Assembly: GCA_001643675.2 (NCBI GenBank) | Contig: LSRY02000032.1 | Coordinates: 434,001-498,000, forward strand | From: Monocercomonoides exilis | Taxonomy: Eukaryota > Preaxostyla > Oxymonadida > Polymastigidae | Direction of reading: 5' to 3' | DNA: 64,000 bases | In this document: positions 44,398 through 55,179 of the stretch, one piece after another | Numbering within the stretch: the stretch's first letter is position 1 | Layout: each line of letters opens with the position of its first letter | Translations under genes and position numbers: made by a program | Notes under the pieces: generated by a model | The model's input: only the letters and a program-made list of their open reading frames with translations | Database searches by the model: none | What the model was told of the DNA's origin: nothing

Positions 44398-44992
44398 AGA
44401 AGTTGAAGTGAAATTTGAAGAAATAAAAGAGGTGAAGGAGAAGGAAGAAGATTTGGTTTTGGAAACGGGTGCAGAGGATGCAAATCAAGAAGAGGATATA
44501 GCAGAAAAAGTGGGAAGGAAAAAATGCAGATTGGGATGGAGGAAAATGAAATAAGACATAAATCACCTGTTGGAAAATGATACTTTTTCTTATTGATTCA
44601 ACTCGAAATCAACTTTATCATTCATGTCTTGTGTTAATTATTTTTTTCCACAAACAAAATTTAAACACTTCTTTAAAAAATTAGCGAAAATAATAATAGC
44701 TTGCTTATTAAAAACACTGAGACCAAGTGAATTTGAAATTTGAATTTTCAAATATTAAAGTGCCATTCAAAAAATTAGTACATTCTTTATTGATTAAAAG
44801 AATGAGCAAAGAGATGCACAACATACAAAAACCAAAAAATCGATGTCTGACACAAGAAGAAATGTGATGACGTTCAAAACAAAACTTTGTCAAGAGAAAT
44901 TCACTCAAAATAATAAATGAAAAGATTGAGGTTGATTTAAACAAAAATGCTTTTTCAGCAGAAAAAATTATCATCTTCATTTTATTCACTCT

Positions 44993-45460
44993 TCAATCTC
45001 TGAACTTCCCAACGAGTTCCGTAGCTTTCGCAATTGTGCTTTGCTTGTCATCCAATGCGGTGTCCTTCAGGTTAATTGCATTAGTTATCTTCACCAACGC
45101 TTCCCTTCCCCCAAAGCACTTATCAAACTCTCGCCGCAGCTTTCTCAACGTCGGCCACTCTCCTGCATCTCCCGATAGGCTTGCCCGAACACCATTCTCG
45201 TACGAGTTCCCCCTCAACCTTCTCAGGTCAGGTCTTTCTCCATTCACAATCTTCTGCCCTGCCACCTCAGCCTCGTATTCCCCAAATGGCATCTGCAGCG
45301 TCAGGCACTCTCACGCCATCATCCCGATAGAAAACTCCACCGTCTTCTTTGTCGCGTGCCCCTTTGCACCATTCAGCAGCTCTGACGCCTTCTACCGTAT
45401 GCACTTCTTCCAGAGATCATCTTCGTGCTCGGACGTTGTGAAGAAGGAGGTAATTTTGTG
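44993..45460 (-). pseudogene. Decayed TKL-type protein kinase (C-lobe fragment)
   Basis: One minus-strand frame carries C-terminal kinase features with stops inside. HEDDLWKKCIR is followed by TAG, then KASELLNGAKGHATKKTVEF and SIGMMA, a TGA exactly where kinases have Trp (S-x-G-x-x-x-W-E), then ECLTLQMPFGEYEAEVAGQK and IVNGERPDLRRL, and a final helix region (EWPTLRKLRREFDKCFGG) ending at 44993. This matches subdomains IX-XI of TKL kinases. The N-lobe and catalytic loop are absent. It implies a larger TKL family in this genome, consistent with the intact receptor kinase at 24467. Confidence 0.8.
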
Positions 45461-46904
45461 AATATTAATTCTTCACAGAAACATCAGAGGAAGATGTGGC
45501 CATGGTGGAGGCTGAAAAGATGGAGGAAGTGTCAGAGTCTGACGAACAGTCTAAGTAGAGCGCAATTCAGATTACCATTTACTCAGAGAATAGCGCAATC
45601 AGCGGATAGAGAGAGGTTTGATTGGAGTTTGCCTTTCATTTCGCAAAAGCAGTGAAGCGCGTGATTATCCAAGAAGAACAAGACCTGTACAGCTGTTTGT
45701 TCTATTTTCTGTAAAGTGCAAATTTCCATTTCTTTCTTCTGGTTCTTTCCATATAGCAGTTTTAACAGCTTAAATATTTGATCCAAAAAAATTGTCATAA
45801 GCTAATAATTTAATTTATCGCAACAAATGTAAATTCAAAAAATACGAAAGAAATATTAATTTGTTTTTTTTTTTTTTTGTCAAAAAACGATTGTTAAAAA
45901 TGAAACAACATAAAAGAATAATGACATATAATAGAACATACATGATAAATACAATTTCAACGCAAGCAATTTCCACATTTCTGATTCACACTCTATTTTC
46001 AATCAAGAAAATGATTTTATTAGTAGTTGTTCATTACTAACGCATAATGAATAATCATTATCACCAAAAATCGTGTTGTGAAAAGATGTTCGAAAAACAT
46101 ACTATGTTAGCAATGACTTCTTCACATATCAATGAAAATATGAATTGTTAATGAATTAACCATTTCCCTTAAAAATTTATCATTATGAAAGCTATTTTGG
46201 TTTGTGGAAAATAACAAAAATTGAGAAATGTATTTTTCTTGTAATAAATATCAAAATGGTGCACAATCGTTTTTGGACATATTATTCGTTTTTCGATAAA
46301 AAACAATAGCGGGAAGATCTCTGATTTTTCAAAAAGATTATGCCAAGTATTATAAAATGCATATTTGTGGAGAATAACAACATTTGAAAATACCGAATTT
46401 TTAATTAAAATTGATCACATACATAATTTAAATAAATTTTTTGTGAACAAAAAAAATTTTTTTGATGTATTTAACATTTATATCAATCATGAATTTATTT
46501 AATTTTTAGAATATTTCCATCCTTATGACATCCTGTTTGAATGATTCAAACATAGAAAAACCAAAATGAATGAAACTTTCTCTTGTCTTTCTTGTTCTTT
46601 CGATTGGCTTATTGGGAACATTTTTCAAAATGAGGATAAACGATATTTTTAATGTAAGAATAAAATGCATATATATTTTCCAGATCGGAGACAATGAGGC
46701 AACATAGATGTTCTAAATGTGGAAAGGGAATAAGCATTTTTGAAGGAACTTCGTTCCGATAATTAAAAATTCCAGTTTACAAACTTCTTCATATTTTTCT
46801 GTATTTTTTTCTTAAATCGAGCATTACTCAATCAAACATTTTTCTTTTTGTTAACAGAAAAACAGTTGGATTCTGGTATTCCCATTGCAGATCTATTTCT
46901 TCAA
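45461..46904. other. AT-rich DNA with one acidic exon-like stretch
   Basis: 45473-45558 (plus), after TTCTTCACAG, reads TSEEDVAMVEAEKMEEVSES to TAG and looks exon-like, but it abuts the antisense of the kinase pseudogene and has no partner. The rest is AT-rich with no gene seen, including poly-T at about 45865-45880. Confidence 0.4.
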
Positions 46905-47566
46905 AAATTATAATGGAAATATTCGAACCTATTGGGGGAGAGGGTCATATAGTGGAAGTCGACGAAGCTATATAGAGAAAAAGAAAACTTCAAAAATGAA
47001 GGAAAAAGGCACAAGTCTGGCTTTTTGGAGGAAGAGAAAGAAAGTGTGAAGATGGTGGAGGAAGATTTTTTTATTATTCGCGTGAAGAACAGAAGCAGAA
47101 AAACCTTATTGCCTGCCATTTTAGCTAACATCAAACTAAAGACAACAATTAACAGCGATGAATGTCGCGCATACAACTGCCTAAAAGACAACAACTACAC
47201 TCACATGATTGTGTGTTACAAATATCATTTTGTGAATTTAATTACAACTGTTTGGACAAATGGAATAGAGGGTTTATAGTCGAGGTTTCGTGCGTTTTTG
47301 CGTTGAACTGTAGCAAAAGACAAATTCATTGATGATTTCATAACTAATTTCATGTTTATTCATCAAAGAATTACACTTTCAAAAAATTAGTTAAAGAAAT
47401 AATGAACTCTCTTCCAACTGGTGATATAGGAGACGATGATGAATTAAGTGAAGCTGATGAAGACGATGATTCAATGATCCCACTTGTGGATGATACTGAT
47501 TCTCGCAGCAGCAACAGTTTTGGAGCAGGAGATTGCTTGTCTTCATTTGAGTTTGAGGATTCATAG
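46905..47566 (+). pseudogene. Decayed Merlin/ISXO2-like (IS1595-type DDE) transposase
   Basis: The 5' block from about 46912 reads EIFEPIGGEGHIVEVDEA, the IGGxGxxVExDES-type first catalytic Asp motif of ISXO2-like transposases, followed after stops/frameshifts by AQVWLFGGRERK (WVFGGxxRxx). The 47,060-47,280 block reads RKTLLPAILANIKLKTTI, NSDECRAYNCL (second Asp block), and ITTVWTNGIEGL, then TAG where the family has Trp, then SRFRAFLR. After a further frameshift an acidic tail (MNSLPTGDIGDDDELSEADE) runs to TAG at 47564-47566. Merlin elements are the eukaryotic relatives of IS1016/IS1595. The copy is inactive. Confidence 0.8.
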
Positions 47567-48192
47567 AAAATATTGTTCCACAATTGTCTTTTTTAATAAA
47601 TTTTTAAGAATTATTATTTTCTCAAACACTTTTAAATCTCTTCATTCACCACATAAATAGTTTCATAATAACGCATTATTGATATTTCTTTTCGAAGATT
47701 TCAAAATGAATGCCTTTTTAAACAGAACGTTTTGTTCCCACTTACCTTTCCTTTGAGTTCCATTAAACCCTTAAACAAAGGTAAGTCCATAGAAAAAGAA
47801 ATGCAAAATATTTTGATTTTCCAAAAGATTTAATGAAACATGCACTTTCATTTTTTATTAAAAAACAAGTATTCATAAATGCAAAAAACTACCCAACCGT
47901 TTGCTTGCCTTTGCTATTTTGATAATAATCCAATTTATTTTTTGGGAAAAAAATGATTAGCATTATGAGGAGAGGCAATGGTTTATTTGCAGCCAAAACA
48001 GCAAAAGAGCCAATTATTTCAAGCAACAGCCCAAACAGTCCACTCAAAAACTCTCACTCCCACCCAGCAGAGCGGAAACAACACAAATGGAATCACGAAA
48101 AAACAAAGGGAAAACAACACACACACATATCAACAACACAAAACAAAACGAAAGTTTTTTTGAAAAAAAAAGAGGCAATTTTGCGTTTTTTG
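47567..48192. other. AT-rich intergenic DNA
   Basis: No gene was recognised. The last 150 bp are A-rich and form the 3' flank of the minus-strand ubiquitin-like gene. Confidence 0.5.
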
Positions 48193-48546
48193 TCAGTGCA
48201 CCTTTCCATACATGAGCACAGCAGACCTGTTGGCGATGTTGTAGTCTGCAAGGCTGAACTCGTCCTCCAGACGGATCCCGCCCGACTCCAGCTGCTGGCC
48301 CTCCACGCATATCCCCTTTTGCGCGGCTATCTGCTCCTTCACAGCTCGAATCGATGTGGACGGTGTTGCTGCAATCTGCAGCATCTCCCCACTCCGGCAC
48401 CGCACACGCAGTTCGAACGTATCTGACGTGAATGATATGCTGTCCAAGCCAAGCAAGAGCCTTTCTTTCTTATGGGAACACAATAAGACAAAAAAATAGT
48501 GGTCCAGCCAGGCTTTGCCCGCCTCCCCAAGCACAATTGTTGACAA
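48193..48546 (-). CDS. Ubiquitin-like-domain protein (5' end unresolved)
   Basis: The C-terminal 75 residues form a ubiquitin-like fold: FELRVRCRSGEMLQIAATPS, SIRAVKEQIAAQKGICVEGQ, LESGGIRLEDEFSLADYNIA, NRSAVLMYGKVH, then stop. Key similarities are VKxQIxxxxGI, QQL, LxDYNI and the last beta strand. No C-terminal Gly-Gly is present, so it is not a conjugated ubiquitin; the domain is presumably an integral Ubl. The frame is open upstream to 48546 but has no ATG before the domain, so a 5' exon is missing from this model or the copy is truncated. It lies head-to-head with the PDI gene, 171 bp from its ATG, and GC content matches that gene. Confidence 0.65.
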   Translation of the reverse strand: MSTIVLGEAGKAWLDHYFFVLLCSHKKERLLLGLDSISFTSDTFELRVRCRSGEMLQIAATPSTSIRAVKEQIAAQKGICVEGQQLESGGIRLEDEFSLADYNIANRSAVLMYGKVH

Positions 48547-48717
48547 AACTTTGCGTTAGAAAAAGATTTATTCTTCTTTAAACGTTCAATGCTTTCTCGG
48601 TATTGGCAAAAACAAGCTCGCTTTCTTCCTTTTTTGTAATTTGTTTTGGAGAGCAAAAAGTGAAGGGCCAGATCGCTCACAGCAAAAATTTTTATTGATT
48701 GTTTGTGAATACACCAG

Positions 48718-50483
48718 ATGTTGTGGGCAGTAGTTGCTTTGACATGGATGCAGATTGAGGGGAAAAGCAGCGTGGTGAAGCTGACAGACGAGACGTTTCC
48801 GGATGCAGCGGAAAAAGGCCATATATTTGTGAAATTGTATTTTGCAGTTTTTTGATTTTGTATTTTGTGATGAGGGGCAGGGTGGGAGCTGCTTTCATGT
48901 TTTCATTTTTTCTTTGCGTGCTGAGAGAGCGTGACTGGTTGCATTTTTGATATTTTTTTTCTCGTTTGTGTTTCATTCATTCATTCTGGTTTTCTTTTTC
49001 TCTGTGCCATTTGCCTGTTCTTGCACGTTTTAATGTTCGCATCCGTGGATACTGTGGGTTTTTTAGCTTCTCGCCGAGCTGCCACCACTGCGTGAAGCTG
49101 GCGCCGGTGTACGAGGAGCTGGGGGTGTTTTTTGAGAAGTACAAGGACAACATGACGATTGCGGAGGTGGACTGCTCGCGGCAGGGGAAGACGTGCGACT
49201 TCCAGTCGATTGAGGGGTACCCGACGCTGAGGTACTACCCGGGGGGCGGGGCTGAGTGGGAGGAGTTCCAGGGAGAACGGTCGGTGGAAGGGCTGAAGGA
49301 CTTTCTGCTGCCGAAGATAGGGATTGTGCGCCGGCCGAAGTTCTCGTTTGTGAAGACGCTGACGCCGGGGAACTTCGAGGCGGTGGTGATGAACCGGACG
49401 GAGAATGTGCTTGTGGCGTTCACGGCGCCTTGGTGCGCACACTGCAAGAAGCTGAAGCCGCAGCTGGAGATTGTGGGGCTTTCGTTCAAGCCGGGCGACA
49501 ACGTGACGATAGCGTCGATCGACGCGAGCGCATACCGCGATTTTGTGGAGCCGTACGGCATTCCTGGATTCCCCACGATCAAGTTCTTCCCGGCTGTGCG
49601 GGAGCATGCAGTCGGCACACCCACAGCTGAGAAGGCAAAGAAGGAGGCAGATGCAAGCGCATCCACAACCACAACCACAAACACAAGCGAGGGAGAGAAG
49701 AAGGAGAAAGAAGAGAAACAAGAAGAAGAAGAAGAGGAGGAGGATGATGATGACTATTACACAGCAATCACAAAGGAGGGGATGAGAATCATCACGTACA
49801 GAGGAGAGAAGGAGGCGGTGCCGCTGCTGCAGTTTGTGAACGAGCAGAGCGGGACATGGAGGGCTGTTGGAGGAGGGGTGGGGAGCAGCGCTGGGGTTGT
49901 GAGTGAGATGGCAGAGCCGCTGGTGGTGCTGTCGCATGCACTGACAAAAACGCCGCTGCCGATGACAGAAGAGGAGATTGAGAAGATGGAGGAGGAAGAG
50001 GAGGAGAAGGAAAAGGAGCTGGAAAGAGAAAAAGAAAGAGAAAAAGAAAGAGAAAGAGAAATGGAAAAAGAGAAAGAGGAGATGGAAGAGGCGAGCAAAG
50101 GAGAGGAGAAGAAAGACCCGATTGTGCCGCGAAAGAAGAATCTGAAGAAGAAGTATGGGGAAGAAGAAAGAGAAGAGAAAGGGGGAAAGAGGAAGGGGAA
50201 GAAGCTGGGGATGAAGAAGGCGCCGCCGAGTGTGGGTGAGGCGGTGCGGCAGGCAGAGGCAGCGGTGGATGCGCATGTGAAGTCGCGGTATGTGGCAGGG
50301 CAGTACAAGCGGTACATTGAGCGTGCAGCGAAGGAAGGGCTGGGGTATGTGGAGGCGGAGAAGGCGCGGCTGGAGACGATGCTCACGTCGGGGTCGTTCT
50401 CCGACAGGCAGAAGGGCGAGCTTGTTGTGAGGCGCAACATCCTTGCGCTGTTTCTTGTGATGCCTCTTTCGAGCGACTCGTAG
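48718..50483 (+). CDS. Protein disulfide isomerase with two thioredoxin domains, acidic insert and ERp29-C-like domain
   Basis: ER oxidoreductase that forms or isomerises disulfides, 511 aa. Exon 1 48718-48836 encodes a signal peptide (MLWAVVALTWMQIEGKSS) and SVVKLTDETFPDAAEKGHIF. A 230-nt intron (48837-49066) joins TT to C, giving VKFFSPSCHHCVKLAPVYEE, so the first active site is CHHC. The second domain has FTAPWCAHCKKLKPQLE (CAHC) and YGIPGFPTIKFFP with the cis-Pro. An Asp/Glu-rich insert near residues 240-270 and a Glu/Lys-rich one near 360-410 follow. The last 75 residues (KSRYVAGQYKRYIERAAKEG and ETMLTSGSFSDRQKGELVVR) match the ERp29 C-terminal helical domain seen in some plant and protist PDIs. 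It ends MPLSSDS, with no KDEL-type signal. GC-rich, unlike its neighbours. Confidence 0.92.
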
Positions 50484-50853
50484 AGACAGCCAATCTCGCT
50501 GTGCTGCGGTCTGCCTGGAGACTGTTGCACTCGGGCCTTTCTTTCTTGTGGCTGCTGTGATTGAGCTTGCTGCGGCTTGGCTGTCACATCCGTCTCTCTC
50601 TCTTTCTCTTTCTCTCTCTTTCTCTTTCCCTTCCTTCCACTTCATTTTTTTAAAGGATTTTTCTTGCTTTTGTGTTTTTGCGTTAACATATTATAAAACT
50701 AGAGTTTGAATTAAAACGCTTTTCTGATGTGAAAAGTCATGGACTTTTTGCTTTTCAACAAAACCTTCAGCGAACTAAAAAAAAACTTAGTGTTGCTTAA
50801 GGATGATAAATAGCATCATCACAGTGAAGTTCAAAAAATAAAAAAATCAACAT

Positions 50854-50905
<52 letters not shown>

Positions 50906-50939
50906 AAATAGTGATAAGAGAATTGTACAATGCGAGTAA
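50484..50939. repeat. Intergenic region with (TAAA)n microsatellite
   Basis: 50855-50907 is about 13 units of AAAT/TAAA between two convergent genes. The remainder is AT-rich with no gene. Confidence 0.85.
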
Positions 50940-53900
50940 TCAAAAGTCATAAGTGTCGTCATCATCCACAGGCTTTGGAGGAGGCCTCTGAGGAACAGAA
51001 TGAGCTGATGTGCGGGCAGTTGTTCTGATTCTTGATGTGGATGAGGTTCCAGCAGAGGAAGAATGCAAAGTGCTGGATGATGCACCAGATGCACCAGAAG
51101 AAGAAGAAGCACGAGAAGATGTTGGTGGAGGTGAAGAAGGTGTTGCAGCAGCTCTTCTGATTGAAGGAGATGTAGGGCGCAAACGACCACTTGCAGATGC
51201 AGAAGAAGAAGAGGATGATGAAGAAGCAGAGGAAGAAGATGGGGAAGAAGACAAAGGCAATCCAGCAGATGCCGATGTGCCTGATGACGCAGGAGGAGAA
51301 GCAGCTGTTCTTCTTACTGTCCTGTGGGCAGACGATGTCAATGGCGGAGGTGTCGATGAAGACATAGCCGATTGAGAGGCGCCTGCTCCATCGCGTGCTT
51401 CATCAGCAGAAGCAGCAGCAGCAGATGATGATGACGCTGGAGAAAGAGGCCTCGCAGCAACTTTGCGCACCACACGTGGTTTTTGTGTTGCTGGCACAGA
51501 GGAAGAGCCAGGAGAAGGTGTTGAAGAAGGCGAAGAGTCAGAAGAGACAAGCTGCGAAGGCGAGCGAGCAGAAGGAGGTGGAGAAGAGGAGGAGGCGCTT
51601 GCTCCGTCAGCTGGTCTGACAGTTCGGATGGTTTTGACAAGAGGACGAGAAGAAGAAGAAGAAGAAGAAGAAGAAGCTGAAGATGATGTTGAGGATGAAG
51701 TTGGAGGTGTTTGTGAGGGAGAAGCTGTTCCATCAGCCGAAGACTGCGGAGGAGCCACACGACGAACAACTCTTCTAACAGGCGCTCCTCCATTCGCTGG
51801 AGATGCTGCTGTTGCAGCAGAAGAAGCAGAAGAAGAAGAAACAGTTGGAGTTGGAGAAGAAGATGCAGCACTTCCAGTCGGCTGAGGCGACGGTGTGCGT
51901 GAAGCGCTTTGAGGGCGAGACGGAACACGAGTGCGAGAGGGAACTTGCTTTGCCGGTACTTTCGAGGCAGAAGAAGGGGCAGATGGCGAAGAGGGCCTGC
52001 GAACAACACGAGAGGCAGCAGCCGGAGAAGGCGAATGAGATGGAGATGGAGCAGAAGCGAGTGCAGCCACGCGGAATGCGTCGGGCATTCTGGTTGGCTC
52101 GAGATCAGCATATGAAGGATACTCAGCACTGTCACTGCGGGCAGTCATTGCAGACGCAGCGAGAATGGAAAGGCTCTTTTTCTCGTCCAAAATGGATGAT
52201 CTAAAAAAATAAGATAAAAAAGAAAAAGAAAAAGAAAAGAGGGTAAAAGAAGATAAAATTTGTGAAGATTTAGAAAATGAAAAAGGAATGAATGGATTTA
52301 TTGAAAAGAAGGGAGAAGAGAGAAAATTATTAAATGTGTCAATTCAAAAAAATAAACAAACTGTATTTCAGCAAGTGCACTGTCTAAGCTGGGTTCCTGA
52401 TATTTGTCAAAGTTTAACGGCAAGAGCATATCTGAATAAGAACAAAACAAGAAGCGATAAAAAATTTGCGTTTATGCCAAATATATATATGAATAAAATA
52501 GATTCAAAATATCCAATACAGAAACAATGGAACAAACAAATAGAAATGAATTTCTCATTATTTAATGCTTTCTAATAAAACCACACCATTTTTCTTTTTT
52601 TCTGCAGGTCGCTTGATTTTGTCAGCCACTAGCTGCTTTGCTTTTGACGATGGATCTCCAGTGAGAGAAGATGATGAAAGAGAAGAAAAAGGACTTGAAA
52701 ACGAAGAAGCAGAAGAAGCAGAAGTTGCTGAAGTTCCAAACGAATATAGATGATAACAACAAATTGAGGGGAAAAAGAAGGGGAAAAAATGATATAATTT
52801 AAAAAAAATAAATAAATAATTGCTTCATATACATTCATTCTTCTGCAGCACAGGAATTTCAATGTCATTCAGTGTGTCTGTTCCAGCAATGACTGCAATC
52901 TGAGAAAGAGATATTTGCTCAGGCTGTTCAAAGCGAGGTGCAACAGTTCCAAGTGAAATGTGCTTCAGAAATGAAAGCGGCTGTAAAATGGTTTAAGAAA
53001 AAGACGAGCGTCAAAATAATTTGAAGAGAAGAGAAAAACAAATATAAAATTTGTGAGGAGAAAAGGCAACTTTCTTTGCAAACGATCTTGTTTTGAACTT
53101 TGGCAGAGAAATAAAACAGAGAGAGGTGATGTGAAGCGCACAGCACGCGCAGAGCATCTGATAAAAGTTGCCTTGTTGCCCTTTTGAAACAAAATGAAGA
53201 GTGAATATCCCACAAAAAAGTGTTGCCAAATATAAGTGGTCCATCAAATATTTGTTCAAGATGCAAGAAATCACATTCAACATGGTATAAATGCAAAGCA
53301 ACTGTAAAATAAAACAATATTAAAATTGACAAACATGTCTTGCTCAGATTCAAATACGTCAAAATGAGTTCCAAATACTGCAATTGGTACCCCACACCAA
53401 TCTACTTTCATACCATCCCCTCGGCTAATTTATGAGATACATTACAAAATAAGTTAGTTTTTTAAGTTATTCAAAATTAATTCAGTATTAAAGCAACATA
53501 CACTGATCTTCTTCTTCGATTTCTCTGGAAAGTTTCGGCTGCCGTTGGATTTATTTCCGCTAGACCCCTCAAACATTCGCTAACTCTTCTTTCAATGAGT
53601 CCAAGCCACCATTCAATATCTTGAAACACTGTCCAGGGCTTTATTCAAAGTTATAAAAGTTTTTGTCAAAGAAAATATCTGTTATACCTTTGAAAGATCC
53701 GTGACAATAACAAAAGCACAGTTGCTAACAGAATGGGGATTAAGCGGAATATCTATTAAATTCGCAAAAGGAAATCCTCCTCCTGTTATTTATTTCAAAT
53801 ATTATATCAAACGAAATAACTTAATGACATTGTACCTATCTCATAAAAATTTGCAATAACATCTGGAAGAGAAGGATTTGTAGTTCTTTTTCCCCATGAA

Positions 53901-54219
53901 TAATCAAGTCCAATTGTTTTTGTTATTTCTTCTGTTCTTTTACCTAAAATAAATAAAATGAGAAAAAAATTTTATATAAACATAAAAAACACAGAAATTA
54001 GCAGAAAAATCAAAATGAAAAAAATAGTTCACAGACTTGGATCAAGAAAGTGTCTGATTGTAGTCTTCCCAGTGCTTTCTCTTCCAATAAATACGATATT
54101 TGAATTCGTATCAGTTGTATCTGTACAATAACATTAAGCGTATGAGAAAAAGTGCATGATTCCAAAATTAAAAAGTATGTATTACCAGAAAAAGTAATTT
54201 TATCCCAGATGGATGGCAT
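50940..54219 (-). CDS. DYNC2LI1: Cytoplasmic dynein-2 light intermediate chain with Ser-rich basic-repeat tail
   Basis: Subunit of the retrograde intraflagellar transport motor. ATG at 54219 (MPSIWDKITFS), with an intron of about 60 nt between FS and DTTDTNSNIVFIGRESTGK. Conserved: P-loop GRESTGKTTI, IGLDYSWGKRTTNPS, VIANFYEIGGG (family WELGGG), LIDIPLNPHSVSNCAFVIVT, DLSKPWTVFQDIEWWLGLIE. Later exons hold GVPIAVFGTHFDVFES and ATRQLLSDALRVLCASHHLS, then PRFEQPEQISLSQIAVIAGT. Exons 52606-52750 and 52190-50940 form a long tail: KAKQLVADKIKRP, the family-like YPSYADLEPTRM, then about 350 Ser/Pro/Ala-rich residues punctuated by RVVRR-type basic motifs, ending DDDDTYDF. The animal protein is about 350 aa and lacks this tail. 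Several internal exon limits are approximate. Confidence 0.85.
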
Positions 54220-54549
54220 AATGATAAAATAAATAAAAACTTGAAATGTAAATATGTACCATTTGATCAATTTTGAGGAGTGTTCGAATATCAAACTTTG
54301 ATAATAATATTTATTTGCTTGTATTTTTTCACTAAGTGTTAACGTTGGTTGGCTATCATCAAGAATATGCACGGTTATGTGAAATAATTATTCAGAAAAG
54401 ATTGTTGATGAAATGATAAAGAATAGCACATGAAATCAATTCGTAACCTGTGATATAATAAATTAAAATAGTAGTAAACAATTTAGAAAAAACTTTTTTT
54501 TTTAGATGTGAGATGATGTGATTTCAGATAAAATAGAATTATGATGATG
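54220..54549. other. Short AT-rich spacer
   Basis: This 330-bp spacer separates the start of the dynein-2 LIC gene from the end of the next minus-strand gene. Nothing else was recognised in it. Confidence 0.45.
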
Positions 54550-54553
54550 AGGT

Positions 54554-54957
54554 TACATAATTCTGTAGTTTCTTCTTCGAATAGAATCAGGATCTCCTCT
54601 TATTGTACCAATTGGAACTTTCCAAAGCTTAGCTGATTGAGCACTTGGGCGACGATTCCCTGGAAAGAAAAAGCGAGAGTAATAGGAAGGTTTTGTCTTT
54701 CCTTAAAAGAATCCAAAGTAAAAATCTTTTGACATTTGGAAATTATTTCTCAAACCTGGCTCAGATTTTTCTTGTATAAGTGGAGCAGTCAGTCCAAGAT
54801 TTTCTTCATCTTCATTAGCTTCATTTATTAGCAGCTCGTATTGTGCGTTAATTTCCTCTGCTGTCATAATTTCATCTCCATCAAGAGTATCGAACATATC
54901 TTCTTCTTCTTCGCAAAAAGACAAAAAATGAATCAGAAAAAGGAGCAACATCATTTT
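54554..54957 (-). CDS. Small acidic protein, about 85-100 aa, unrecognised
   Basis: Two exons. The first, from ATG 54957 or possibly an internal ATG (MFDTLDGDEIMTAEEINAQY) near 54900, encodes ELLINEANEDEENLGLTAPL and QEKSEPG, ending at a GTTTGA donor near 54756. An intron ending TTTCTTTCCAG (54662) joins to NRRPSAQSAKLWKVPIGTIR and GDPDSIRRRNYRIM, TAA at about 54554. If the upstream ATG is used the protein begins with a hydrophobic stretch (MMLLLFLIHFLSFC) that could be a signal peptide or unspliced intron; the sequence TTTTTGCGAAG before the acidic part could be an acceptor. Function unknown. Confidence 0.55.
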
Positions 54958-55179
54958 TATGTGTTTTCTCAAATCGAAATATGATGAGATTTGTATAATC
55001 CTTTCTTATTTACCTTGAAAAACATATAAAAATTGACGAAAAAACACGAAAAATAGCAATTATATCTTAAAGAATAATAAATAATTATCACAGAATTGTT
55101 ACAAAGAAAAATACCAAAATATCAAGAACATCTGAAAGTTTTAAAATTTTGATTTAATATAAGAATGGGCAAGAGATCA

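Noticed and set aside
44993-45460. TGA read as Trp (alternative genetic code)
   Set aside because: Intact genes (NAR1 directly after its terminal Trp, the receptor kinase, the 720-aa protein) use TGA as stop; decay by TGG-to-TGA explains it.
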